64,000 bases of DNA, from assembly GCA_029237695.1 (NCBI GenBank), contig CM055274.1:65717484-65781483 (forward strand), given 5' to 3'. This stretch comes from Conchocele bisecta (lineage: Eukaryota > Mollusca > Bivalvia > Lucinida > Thyasiridae). Position numbers and translations under genes: made by a program. Position 1 is the first letter of the stretch; each line of letters opens with the position of its first letter. The notes beneath the pieces are model-generated. The model had not been told where the DNA came from. It ran no database searches and was given only the letters and a program-made list of their open reading frames with translations. Positions 33,013-43,336 of this stretch are shown piece by piece.

Positions 33013-36000
33013 GCAGTTCATACAGGAAGAACAAGAATAACAATCAGAAAGACAATTTTAAGGCAGAAACTTGTGGCTACTGTGGCAAAAGAGGCCATGG
33101 TAAAGCGGCATCTGCTGCCGTTCGCCGTAATGACTGCCCGGCATACGGCCACCTCTGTACTAGTTGCAACATACGCCATCATTTTGAAAGTGTCTGTCGT
33201 AGTAGCAGCAATTCAAAATCCAAGAACACAGACAAATGGTCTGCAAACTCTGCTACTTTTGATTTCCTATGTTCTACTTCAGACGTGATCAATTCATTCG
33301 ATAACTCATGTGTGATCAGTGAACATGGCTTCGACCGCTCATTATGCATTGATCATCACATATACGACAAACTCTCAGACACTTGGGTCAAGCAGAAATC
33401 TAGATCTCTACCTTTTGTTGATGTCACCGCTAGTGTCTCACCTGATGACTACACGGCCCTTGGATTTCACTTGGACTCCAGGAGCCGTAAAGTTTCAGCG
33501 GTCCTGCCCGCCATGGCAGATACTGGTTGTCAAAGTTGTCTTGCCGGTCTCAAGGTCATACATCGTCTAGGCCTCAAAGAGTCTGATCTCATACCCGTAA
33601 CCATGCAAATGCACACTGCCACCAATCATGGCATCAAAATTCTCGGTGCAACTGTTTTAAACATAAGCGCGCATGATAACATTGGCGGCAGAACAGCTGA
33701 AACTAGACAAATGACATATGTAACCGATGCGTCAGACAAACTCTTCCTCAGTAGGGAGGCGTGCACTGATTTGGGTATTGTTCCCGAGACCTTCCCCATA
33801 ATCGGGTCTGAACCAGCCCAAGCACTAGGTTGTGACCCACCCCAACAGGATCAACCAAATGTATGCGACTGTCCCAGACGCCAACAACCCCCTCCCGCTC
33901 CAACCGACATGCCATTTCCGGGGATAGAGCAGAATATCCCTCGGATAAAAGCCTTCCTACTAGACCATTACAAGTCTAGTACTTTCAATACCTGTGAGCA
34001 CCAGCCACTACCTTTAATGGACACACCCCCCAATGAAATTAATGGTTGACGCCCAAGCTGAGCCGGTTGCTCGCCACACACCCATCCCTGTACCTATCCA
34101 TTGGAGAGACAAGGTAAAGGCTGGATTAGACCAGGATGTACGCCTGGGTGTCATTGAACCCGTCCCTGTTGGTGAACCAGTTACATGGTGCCATAGGATG
34201 GTGATCTGTGCCAAGAAAAATGGAGAGCCACGACGCACTGTGGACTTCCAGGCACTCAATGTCCATGCAGTGCGTGAGACACATCACACACCCTCCCCCT
34301 TTCACCAAGCTCGCTCCGTTCCCCAAGGCAAAAAGAAAACTGTATTTGATGCCTGGAACGGATATCACAGCGTACCTATTCGTGAAGAGGACAGACACCT
34401 CACGACGTTCATCACACCTTGGGGACGATACCGTTACAAAACAGCCCCACAAGGCTACATGGCCTCTGGTGACGGATACACCCGCCGGTATGATGAACTG
34501 ACTTCTGACATCCCCAATAAGACAAAATGTATTGACGATACCTGCTATGGTCTGACACGGTCGAAGAAAGCTTCTTTCAGGCAGTTGAATGGCTGGACCT
34601 ATGCGGTCGCAATGGCATCACCCTGAACCCTGAGAAGTTTGTATTTGCCGCGGACACAGCTGAGTTTGCTGGGTTTGAGATAACCCCCAACTCTGTCCGC
34701 CCTTGTCAGAAATACCTCCGTGCCATACTGAAATTTCCTACCCCGATGAACATCACAGATGTTCGCTCATGGTTTGGCCTGATATCATGGTAGCGTATGC
34801 ATTCAGTATGACGGAGAAAATGCTGCCTTTCCGTTGCCTACTGAAACCCAACACTCCTTTTCAATGGACCAGTGAGCTAGACTCCCTATTTGAGGAGTCG
34901 AAACGCATCATTGCACATGAAATTGAGATGGGGGTTCAGATCTTTGACCCTAAAAAGACAACGTGTCTTGCTACAGACTGGTCCAAAGATGGTATTGGCT
35001 TCTGGCTATTGCAGAAACACTGCTCCTGCCCAAGGTCTGAACCATTTTGTTGCAGAGATGGCTGGAGGGTTACACTGGTGGGCAGCCGCTTTACACATGC
35101 CGCCGAGTCACGTTATGCCCCAATTGAGGGAGAGGCGTTGGCTGTCGCAGACGCCCTTGACAAGGCAAGATACTTTGTCTTGGGATGCACTGATCTGGTC
35201 GTTGCAGTAGACCACAAGCCCCTACTCAAGCTGCTTGGAGATAGGTCACTTGAGGATATCTCCAACTCACGCCTGCGGAATCTGAAAGAGAAAACACTCA
35301 GGTACAAATTCCGCATGGTTTACATCCCAGGTGCAAAACATCTGGCCGCTGATAGCATAATCACGTCACCCTCTGGCAACCCCCCCCCGCCCCGAAATGC
35401 TAACCTCAGACAGATGACATGGCCCAGATACAAGCACAATTGACAGCAGTCATACACTGCTCCTCCATATTAAATGGACTTCGCTTGAGTTCTGATGCCC
35501 TCATTGACGATTCAAACCTTGCCTCAGCGGCAGATTCCCTAGAATCCCTAAACCTCAGATCAGTAACCTGGGATAGGGTTCGGCTAGCTACATCCAGTGA
35601 TGACAACATATACACTCTCTTACACCTTGTCGAGTCTGGCCTACCAGATACTCGAACAGGGTTTCCAGAGGCATTGCGCGAATATTTCCAATTTCGTGAC
35701 AACCTCCACACTATTGATGGTGTTGTCCTGTACAAGGACCGGGTGATCATTCCACCATCTCTCAGACAAGACGTTCTGGCTTCACTTCATTCTGCCCATC
35801 AAGGAGTCACAGCGATGACTTCTCGGGCAGACTCATCCATATTCTGGCCAGGAATAACACCTGCCATCTCAGCACTTAGGGCATCATGCCAGCACTGTAA
35901 CCGTACAGCGCCATCCAACCCCAGTGCACCGCCTACACCACTCATGAACGCAGACTATCCTTTTTCAGTGTATTTGCGCCGACTACTTTCATTACAAAGG

Positions 36001-36780
36001 TTGCAATTACTTGGTGGTAGTAGATCGCTATTCAAACTGGCCAATTGTTGAACGAGCAAGCAACGGTGCTCGGGGGTTGATAGACTGTCTTCGCCGCACA
36101 TTTGTGACATTCGGGATCCCGGATGAGTTATCTTCAGACGGTGGCCCCGAATTCACATCTGTTGCCACACGCACATTCCTTAAGGACTGGGGAGTCAACC
36201 ACCGTGTATCGTCAGTTGCCTTTCCTCACAGCAACTGTCGTGCTAAGGTAGGCGTAAAAACCGTCAAACGCCTTCTTATGGACAACACAAACACAGATGG
36301 TGGTCTTGAGACCGACCCATTTCAACGTGCTATACTCCAATACCGGAACACGCCAGACAGAGATACTAAACTATCACCTGCCATGTGCGTTTTCGGTCGA
36401 CCAATACGTGACTTTATCCCGATACCGCCTGGTAGATACCAACCCCATAGTACCTGGCGCGAGACCCTTCTAGCCAGAGAGGAGGCCCTCAGAAAACGAC
36501 ACATGTTGTCCGCTGAAAGACTGTCTGAGCACACTAAGAGGCTCCCACAACTTTCTGTAGGAGATCATGTTCGCATTCAGAACCACCAGGTTGGACACAC
36601 CCACTCAAGTGGGACAAAACAGGGGTGATTATAGAGGTACGACAGTTTGACCAATACGTGGTTAAAGTAGATGGCTCAGGCCGGGTCACATTGCGCAACA
36701 GGAAATTTCTTAGGAAGTACATAGCGGTGTATCCCTCACCTCCGCGTATCACTTTCAACCCTCAGCCCACCTTACCTGAC
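33009..36780 (+). pseudogene. Frameshifted pol of Ty3/Gypsy 1 (PR-RT-RH-IN)
   Basis: Protease: MADTGCQSCLAG at ~33513-33548 has the D-T-G active site. Reverse transcriptase (34033-34626 and on): VICAKKNGEPRRTVDFQALN, FDAWNGYHSVPI (first Asp) and KCIDDTCYG (the DD pair). RNase H (34800-35390): CLATDWSKDGIGFWLL, the expected E in YAPIEGEALA, and VAVDHKPLL. Integrase (35419-36628): an H-H-C-C-like zinc region ending CQHCNRT, then [10 protein letters not shown], a [13 protein letters not shown] motif and an LLMDN tail. The frame changes at about 34030, 34540, 34790, 35390, 35955 and 36595. Each change fits a single-base or very short indel, several in C- or T-runs. As read, it cannot make a full polyprotein. 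Confidence 0.88.
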
Positions 36781-37205
36781 CCTATATGGAAGGACCAACC
36801 TGAGTCTCGGAAACATCCTGCCATTCCAGTAGGTCCAGATCTATTGCGACCGCCTGCAATTGACAATCCCCTGCGGTGCATCCTGATGTGCAAACACCTG
36901 GTGCCGACAGTTCTGAGGGCACTCCTTCAGTGCAGCCCCCAGATCTATCTCTCACCTCTGACAATCCCAGTGACACTCCCGCCCCACTAACACCGGCTAT
37001 TGCGACCCCCTCCACCACCACCCCCAGCCCAGTGGACGACCCCTACCGACGACACCTCGTCGCTCGCGTCGCATAGTCAGGATACCTACGTGGCATAGTG
37101 ATTTTGAAATGTAGTCGCCCTTCATATTCATGTTCTTTTCCGCTTTTCCATTTGATCAGTTATATCAGTATTTGAGAGGAACTCAACAAATGACTTGGGG
37201 GGAGA

Positions 37206-37530
37206 TATAGGATTCTGATCTATTTGGGTGTATTTGGGTGTACTTGTGTGATTTGTGTAACCACCACATTAAGTCATGCTTCCGGTCACTACAACAACAA
37301 CAGAGTGAACAGACAATTCTCATTGTACTAATCAATCTTTCAAAGTCTTTAAGAGGTAAATATATTATTGCAGCTATATGTCCTGCAAGTTTAGCTGGCT
37401 GCATTGTATTATTTGAATGTTACCATTGTATTGTTTTATTTACCAATGCTTAAAGACTTCCATTATTTCTGTATTTTCAGACCGTGATCATTGTGTCAAT
37501 AAAGTTCCAAATAGACCACGTTCTTATTTA
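37206..37530 (+). repeat. 3' LTR of Ty3/Gypsy 1
   Basis: 325 bp, preceded by the purine tract ending GGGGGGAGA at 37205 and followed by the duplication GTCAC. Confidence 0.92.
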
Positions 37531-37535
37531 GTCAC

Positions 37536-37845
37536 TGTCTTGTGTCTCAAATGTCTGCATTCCGGACTGCAGCATGACTCGTTCCGCCCAGGTTTGCCCA
37601 TTTATGACTCAAACTCGCAAAAGATAACAGAGATATTCACAATACAAAATGAAAATTTGTGTGGCACTTTCACTTCAATATTATCTGTAGTGAAAACACG
37701 ACAAGTACAAACGATTTGATACCCTACAGAACAATAAGTGTCTGTTTTACATATGTATCCGAGTGGTCTCTGTGTCAGACGACATCCATCCTAATCCAGG
37801 ACCAACCATATCAGGTACCGATATCAGCTCTTCTAGTAGTATATA
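37536..37845 (+). pseudogene. 5' fragment of a CR1-like LINE, cut off by Ty3/Gypsy 2
   Basis: A frame open from 37694 reads ...NKCLFYICIRVVSVSDDI then HPNPGPT and a Ser-rich stretch that runs into the TATA duplication at 37842-37845. The frame continues on the other side of the 10.2-kb element at 48064. The hydrophobic run followed by D-I-H-P-N-P-G-P (37781-37804) resembles the 2A-like signatures reported in CR1-type LINEs of molluscs and other animals, with His replacing the usual Glu. There is no start codon before the upstream TGA at 37691. The 5' part may extend left across Ty3/Gypsy 1, but that is not shown. Confidence 0.65.
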
Positions 37846-39066
37846 TGTGGCCGGGGTCAATTTGTGCTATTAACAAACTGACGGGCGTAAGTTCGATTAT
37901 CTACGTTGGTGGAGGGTAATGGACCACGAAATCCAAATCGCCGGTAACCAGTTTATTGCCATGGTTGTGAATGGAATAATATAGCCTCTGAAATGTACAA
38001 TGAATACACTAAATATCGAGCATGGATATTTACTTATCGGCAAGTACAATACCTGGTATATGTTGGGACAATGTACGTCGTTAGATGCACACGGTTTCAA
38101 CATATACTATAATACACGAAACGGTTACAGGTTCGGTGTTGTAACGCATGATGTATTTATCACGCGGATGAATGGCAGTGTAACAGGTACATATAGAAAT
38201 GCGCCTTAGACTAATTTACTCGGACTACATGTATACCAGATATAGAGTACATTATTTACAATGTGCTATTCGTATTGTTCTCAGACGTCGGTAAGCTTAT
38301 GTATTTACGAATAATAACCAGTTCACATGATACGAACTGACACGAACCTTAGATGTGGTCTATGAGGCTTTCCAAACGCATTCGTCACAGCTCACTCACA
38401 TGGTGGATAGGGTTAGCCTGCAATTGGTTAGGTAAGTGCAAGTGCATGTTTAGAATACGCGGGGCGGATTGGGCGACCAGCATAACCGGTTAAATGCAAC
38501 AGCGTAAACGAATAAATAGCAATAGGTCAAGATACGCGAAGAACATAACCGAATATGACACAATACAACCAAGCGAACACGTTTACAATGTAATACCTTA
38601 TATTATGATGATATGAATCTCCGAATCTCAGGACCAATGTCTATCTCTCTCGTCGCAAGTATTCTCGTGGAACGTTCCATACAGAGTGAAAGAATCTACG
38701 ATGGAATGCTCATACCTACGCGCACGAAGCGCGCGCGGTAAAAAACGGCGGGAAGTGGACCAGCCAATCAGAATTAGCCAACAAGCCAAGCGGGTGGACG
38801 TAGTCTCCAAGCCTGGAGTGAAATGTCCGACATTACCAAATATGGCAGCATTAGAGACTAAAAGTAACCGAATCATGACGGACAGACGGACATTACCAAA
38901 TATGGTAATACCAAAGGCGAACTTGTCACATGAAGCTAAATGTATAGTTTGTTTCAGATTATACATGTTACGGGAAATACTATGAATTGACAACAATGAG
39001 ACCACCGGCGATAAATAGTTTAATGCGAATAAAATACATAGAATGGCAATAAAATCATCTGCTACA
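37846..39066 (-). repeat. 3' LTR (left) of Ty3/Gypsy 2
   Basis: 1,221 bp. Its ends TGTGGCC...GCTACA (plus strand) match the right copy at 46846-48063. It contains repeated words CATTACCAAATATGG. Short frames inside occur in both LTRs but match no protein. Confidence 0.92.
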
Positions 39067-39133
39067 TTTTCCCCTGTCTTCAGAATGACGTCTCGTCATT
39101 CCACACATCGAATATAATATATATATATATTGA

Positions 39134-40855
39134 CTACTCCATGAGTGCGTCCATTGTGTTAACAACTCTTGTTAACAACTGCAATGCATTGTTCTTGTTT
39201 ATTGTATCTCCGGTAGCTGTCTGTTGCATGTGGTAAGTGTCATGCCACTTGGGTTTCTTCTTTGCTCTCAGAGATCTTCGTGGTACTGTTACTGGCGGTA
39301 TTGGTTGTGGAACATTTACAGCTTCTGCTTCAGCTTCCGCTTCAGACACTGTATCCGAACTTTCCCCCTGATCTTCAGAACCGTGGGCGTCCCCTACGGC
39401 TTCTGATGTGAAGTATGTCACGTCAACACGCTCTTCCTCTGAATCCGTTTCCTCGGCGCCATTGTTATCGAGTAATGATTGCTCATTATCCATCATAGTT
39501 GCCCCAGTGTCCTCTTCATCTTGCATCTGTGTAGACTCAAGTGACTCACTGGTTGTCGGCTTCTGTATCCGTCGAGGTACAGGCACAGGCCTTTCGGTGT
39601 TGAATGTACCCACCGGTAACAAGTGATTTCTGTGCAGTGTTCTTTCCTTTCCTGCAGCTGATTTCACTACAAACACAGGAATGTCCTTGTTTGGTTTATT
39701 CATCACCAAGTACACCTCGTCCTCAAACTTGTCCGCTATCTTATGTTTACCATCATGTGCCAAAATCTTCACCAGTACCTTATCTCCAATTACTAAATCT
39801 GACGCTCTGGCTTTCTGGTCATAATATTTCTTCTGTTTCTCTCTTGCTCCTTCTGCTGCTTTCTGAACGAGATCATACGAGTTCTTGAGTTTCTGTTTCA
39901 AGTCTTGTATGTATTCCGACTGTGGTTGTTTCTCCAACTCCGGATGAGTTCCAAACACTAAGTCTATTGGTAACCTTGGTGCCCGACCGAACATCAGCTC
40001 AAAGGGTGAAACGCCGGTGCTTTCATGTCTGGTACAGTTATATGCATGTACTAGTGGCGCTATACATTTCTTCCAGTCCTGTTTCTGATAAGGTTCCAAT
40101 GTTCCTAGCATCCCCATTAATGTTCTATTGAATCTTTCCGTCATACCGTTGGACATGGGATGATATACTGTCGTCCTGCTTTTCTTCATTCCCGTCAAAC
40201 CACATAGTTCTTTGATCAACTCACTTTCAAAATTTGCTCCTTGATCACTGTGAATGCGGGTCGGTAGTCCATAATGTACTACAAAGCTGTTGAAAAATGC
40301 TTCCGCTGTAGTTTTCGCTGTTTGATTCTTTGTCGGGATGGCCATGGCGTATCTAGTAAAATGATCTGTTATTACCAGTATATTGCCTATTCCTCCTTTC
40401 GATGGTTCCAGTGTGAGATAATCCATGCATACTAGCTCGATCGGATAGCCAGAAGTAATGCCTACTAATGGTGCCCTTATGTTTGTTGCAGATTTTCGTT
40501 TGACACATCTGTCACAGTTTCTCACCCATGATTCTGAATCCGATGTCATTCCAGGCCACCAAAATCTATCACGTAGTATTGACATTGTTATATCTCTACC
40601 TGGGTGTCCCATGTCATCATGTACCCCTTGAAGTGCTTGCTTGATAAATACTGCCGGTAAAACTAACTGTTTTCGTTTCTGACCACTATCTTCCACCTCC
40701 CGGTACAATATGCCTCTCTCCATCTTGAAAGCTCGAAATGACCTAAACATTGTCAAGTGATCTCGAGTTGGTGGATGTTGTCTCTGTGGTTTCTGATCTT
40801 TCACCGCATTTATCCAGTATCCTACCACTGCATCTTCGCGCTGTTGTCTTCTAAT
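39134..40855 (-). CDS. Integrase segment of Ty3/Gypsy 2 pol
   Basis: About 573 codons in the pol frame after an in-frame TAA (40858-40856). There is no proper start codon, so it needs readthrough or is the product of a mutated polyprotein. It shows the H-H-C-C zinc domain (HDDMGHPGRDITMSILRDRF to NCDRCVKRK) and the catalytic core with Asp in VCMDYLTLEPS, Asp in IHSDQGANFE and Glu in MTERFNRTL (D-D-35-E type). The C-terminal chromodomain-free tail includes VIGDKVLVK and a long acidic region (QDEEDTGATMMDNEQS) ending near the 3' LTR. It would insert the cDNA into host DNA. All catalytic residues are present. Confidence 0.88.
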   Translation of the reverse strand: MRRQQREDAVVGYWINAVKDQKPQRQHPPTRDHLTMFRSFRAFKMERGILYREVEDSGQKRKQLVLPAVFIKQALQGVHDDMGHPGRDITMSILRDRFWWPGMTSDSESWVRNCDRCVKRKSATNIRAPLVGITSGYPIELVCMDYLTLEPSKGGIGNILVITDHFTRYAMAIPTKNQTAKTTAEAFFNSFVVHYGLPTRIHSDQGANFESELIKELCGLTGMKKSRTTVYHPMSNGMTERFNRTLMGMLGTLEPYQKQDWKKCIAPLVHAYNCTRHESTGVSPFELMFGRAPRLPIDLVFGTHPELEKQPQSEYIQDLKQKLKNSYDLVQKAAEGAREKQKKYYDQKARASDLVIGDKVLVKILAHDGKHKIADKFEDEVYLVMNKPNKDIPVFVVKSAAGKERTLHRNHLLPVGTFNTERPVPVPRRIQKPTTSESLESTQMQDEEDTGATMMDNEQSLLDNNGAEETDSEEERVDVTYFTSEAVGDAHGSEDQGESSDTVSEAEAEAEAVNVPQPIPPVTVPRRSLRAKKKPKWHDTYHMQQTATGDTINKNNALQLLTRVVNTMDALME

Positions 40856-42790
40856 TTATCTCATGTCTACTTGTGACATAGGCATGCCTGGACATTCTGT
40901 TACCTCCATCACATCAAGTGACAACGCTATTGTTTCTATGTATGGTTGAGGTTGCATTGTGCTAAAAACTGCCCTGACTGATTCCACACTGATCTTTTCA
41001 CTATCACCCTGTCCTTCCTGGTCTCTTTCCGGATATCGTGACATCGCATCTGCGTCTACATTCTTCCTACCGGGCGTGTATCCAATGTCGAAGTCATACG
41101 CGGCTAATGCGGCTAACCAACGATGCCCAATAGCATCAAGTTTTGCTGTAGATAACACATATGTCAATGGGTTGTTGTCTGTTACAACCGAAAAAGAATG
41201 TCCGTACAAATAGTCGTGATATTTTTCTGTAATCGCCCATTTCAATGCCAAGAACTCCAATTTCATTGTTGGATAATTCCTTTCTGCGTTGGTCAAACGT
41301 CTGCTGGCATAGTCGATTACCCTTGTTTTCCCGTCTTGTTTCTGACACAATACGGCACCTAATCCATGTAGGCTTGCGTCAATATGCAGCTCGAATGGAA
41401 GACTATAATCGGCATATGCTAAAATTGGTGCTGATGTCATCATCGTTTTCAGTTTGTTGAATGCCGTTTCTTGTTCCTCGGTCCATTTCCAATCTGTGAG
41501 TGGTTCTTTTTTCCGTCCTTTCTTCTGTGCTTGTGGGGGCATGACCTCTGACAATGGTTTCACAACTTTGCTAAAATCTTTGATAAATCTTCTGTAAAAT
41601 CCCGCAAATGAAACGAATTGTCTCACATCTTCCGCACATGTTGGCCTTGACCAATTCTTGACCTTTTCAACCTTTACAGGGTCTGTTGAAACACCATCTT
41701 CTGACACTATGTAGCCAACATACTTTACTTTCCTTTGGACAAATGCACACTTCTTCGATGCCAACTTTAGACAGCTCTCTCTAAGACGATTGAAGATAAT
41801 TTCCAGTCTCTCCATGTGCTCCTCAAATGTGTTTGAAAATACAATGAGGTCGTCCAGATGGATTACACATATCTTCATGTTCAAATCTCCGAGCATGTCT
41901 TCCATAATCCGTTGGTATGTGGCTGGACTATTGGACAATCCAAATGGAAGTCGATTGAATTCGAAAAATCCCAATGGTCCCACTGTAAATGCTGTTCTCT
42001 CCTTATGGCTCTCTTGTATCTCGACCTGATGGTACCCACTGCGCATGTCCATTACCGAAAAGTACTTTGCCCCCGATAATGTGTCTAGTACCTCCTCTAT
42101 TCTCGGTAACGCGTATGAGTCTCTAGTTGTTCTCTTGTTCAAAAATCTGTAGTCAATACACATTCTGAGCTTACCATCTTTCTTTTTGACTAACACCACA
42201 TTTGATGCGAATGGCGAATGAGATTTCCTTATAATCCCTCCGGCTAATAGTTGCTCTAAATAAGACCTAACTTCATCTATCATTGCGGGTGGTATACGCC
42301 GAAAACGTTGCTTGAATGGCGTCTCGTCACTCAAGTTAATTTGATGTTGTACCCCTTTGTAGTGTCCACTGTCGGTATCTCCTTGCGAGAATACATCCTT
42401 GTGTTTCAGAAGTAATGTCTTGAGTTGTTCACTCTGTGTCTCACTCAAACTGTCACCTATGTTGAGTGTCTCGACAAAATCCCCTTCCTCTGATGTACTA
42501 TTCAACTGTGCCTGCTCCATAACAACTGGCTGTAGCTCACATAACAGCGCGTTGGGTGATACTGCTATCGTACGTGTCGTAACATTTGATACGTGTACTT
42601 GTATTCCTTCACTATTTCTGCAGTCATAATTCACCAGTATAGGAGTGATATCTATGTCTGGGGAAATAACTGAGTTCTCAGTTGGTTCCACTATAGCACA
42701 TGTAGGTTGATATTCCGTTTTATGTCCCAAGTAACCTTCTATGGTCATGGTACTATTGGGTCGTATGTACACCATACCCGTCTCTGCACT
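40856..42790 (-). CDS. Reverse transcriptase-RNase H segment of Ty3/Gypsy 2 pol
   Basis: 639 residues from the ATG at 42775, in the same frame as the protease and integrase segments but bounded by TAA at 42793-42791 and 40858-40856. RT motifs: VVLVKKKDGKLRMCIDYRFL, YFSVMDMRSGYHQVEI (Asp of motif A), FNRLPFGLSNSPATYQRIME and CVIHLDDLIVFSN (the usual Y of YLDD is H). RNase H: FELHIDASLHGLGAVLCQ, MKLEFLALKW, VVTDNNPLTYV and a histidine in the GHRWLAAL region, followed by GRKNVDADAMSR. It copies element RNA into DNA in the particle. The Y-to-H change beside the DD pair is unusual and may lower activity. Confidence 0.9.
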   Translation of the reverse strand, partial: SAETGMVYIRPNSTMTIEGYLGHKTEYQPTCAIVEPTENSVISPDIDITPILVNYDCRNSEGIQVHVSNVTTRTIAVSPNALLCELQPVVMEQAQLNSTSEEGDFVETLNIGDSLSETQSEQLKTLLLKHKDVFSQGDTDSGHYKGVQHQINLSDETPFKQRFRRIPPAMIDEVRSYLEQLLAGGIIRKSHSPFASNVVLVKKKDGKLRMCIDYRFLNKRTTRDSYALPRIEEVLDTLSGAKYFSVMDMRSGYHQVEIQESHKERTAFTVGPLGFFEFNRLPFGLSNSPATYQRIMEDMLGDLNMKICVIHLDDLIVFSNTFEEHMERLEIIFNRLRESCLKLASKKCAFVQRKVKYVGYIVSEDGVSTDPVKVEKVKNWSRPTCAEDVRQFVSFAGFYRRFIKDFSKVVKPLSEVMPPQAQKKGRKKEPLTDWKWTEEQETAFNKLKTMMTSAPILAYADYSLPFELHIDASLHGLGAVLCQKQDGKTRVIDYASRRLTNAERNYPTMKLEFLALKWAITEKYHDYLYGHSFSVVTDNNPLTYVLSTAKLDAIGHRWLAALAAYDFDIGYTPGRKNVDADAMSRYPERDQEGQGDSEKISVESVRAVFSTMQPQPYIETIALSLDVMEVTECPGMPMSQVDMR

Positions 42791-43336
42791 TTATATCGTT
42801 GCGAGTCTATTCTTGTTCTTCTTAAGTGTTCTATCTCGTAAAGTCATACACCTAAACGCTAAGTACCACGGCGTGAACAAAGACGAACTTTGTAGGTACT
42901 TTTCTCCAAGATCACTTTTGCACCTATCCATGTACTGTGATAATATATTTGTTCCCAACAACACCGGAACCCTATCACTGTAATTGCTCTTCGGGACTAT
43001 TAAAAACAAACAGTGTTGTGTGTGTTCAATGGGTATGCCGCTAACAGTCAAGTCAATGTTTATATACCCCGAGTATGGCAAATTGTTTCCATTTGCACAT
43101 TCTATATGTAAAATTCCATCAAGTGGCTGTAACTCTATGTGTGACAAATGCTCCTGGTAAAAACTGTCACTAATAGTGCTAACACAACTGCCCGTATCCA
43201 ACAGAGCCTTGGTGTGTATTCCAGCAACCGTTACATCAGCCTCGTTGCTAGTCCCTACTAGTTCTCCATTGAGATTGAGACGATTTTGTTTGCCGCCCAT
43301 CATACGTCCCGCATAATAGACCTGATCTAGTTTAAA
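42791..43336 (-). CDS. Protease segment of Ty3/Gypsy 2 pol, entered by -1 frameshift
   Basis: In frame from the slippery heptamer (43336-43330) through LDQVYYAGR to an internal ATG at 43303 and on to TAA at 42793-42791. The retropepsin active site is KALLDTGSCVSTISDSF (D-T-G at about residue 37 after the ATG), followed by the hydrophobic VPVLLGTNIL segment, where G-x-[NDT]-[IL] is typical of the second conserved block. It would cleave Gag and Gag-Pol. A short TGA in this frame lies just before the heptamer, so the frame is only reachable by shifting at or after that point, which supports the frameshift model. Confidence 0.85.
   Translation of the reverse strand, partial: FKLDQVYYAGRMMGGKQNRLNLNGELVGTSNEADVTVAGIHTKALLDTGSCVSTISDSFYQEHLSHIELQPLDGILHIECANGNNLPYSGYINIDLTVSGIPIEHTQHCLFLIVPKSNYSDRVPVLLGTNILSQYMDRCKSDLGEKYLQSSSLFTPWYLAFRCMTLRDRTLKKNKNRLATI
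43327..43336 (-). promoter_or_regulatory. Programmed -1 ribosomal frameshift site
   Basis: On minus the end of gag reads T TTA AAC TAG. TTTAAAC fits X-XXY-YYZ in the gag frame exactly, and a -1 slip at that point enters the pol frame (ttt aaa cta), which then stays open through protease. The stop codon directly follows. A downstream stem or pseudoknot was not worked out. Confidence 0.78.

Larger units (their letters stand above)
31946..37530 (+). mobile_element. Ty3/Gypsy LTR retrotransposon 1
   Basis: 5.6 kb, flanked by the 5-bp duplication GTCAC (31941-31945 and 37531-37535). LTRs are at 31946-32273 and 37206-37530 and differ only by a 3-base indel by eye, so insertion looks recent. They begin TATAGG and end TTATTTA, lacking the usual TG...CA. 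The tract GGGGGGAGA directly precedes the 3' LTR as polypurine tract. Interior order is gag, protease, RT, RNase H, integrase, the Ty3/Gypsy order. Pol is broken by several one-base frameshifts. Confidence 0.93.

Noticed and set aside
38686..38985. 99-codon plus frame repeated at 47686-47982
   Set aside because: It occurs twice only because it lies in both LTRs of Ty3/Gypsy 2. It resembles no known protein and is antisense to the element.
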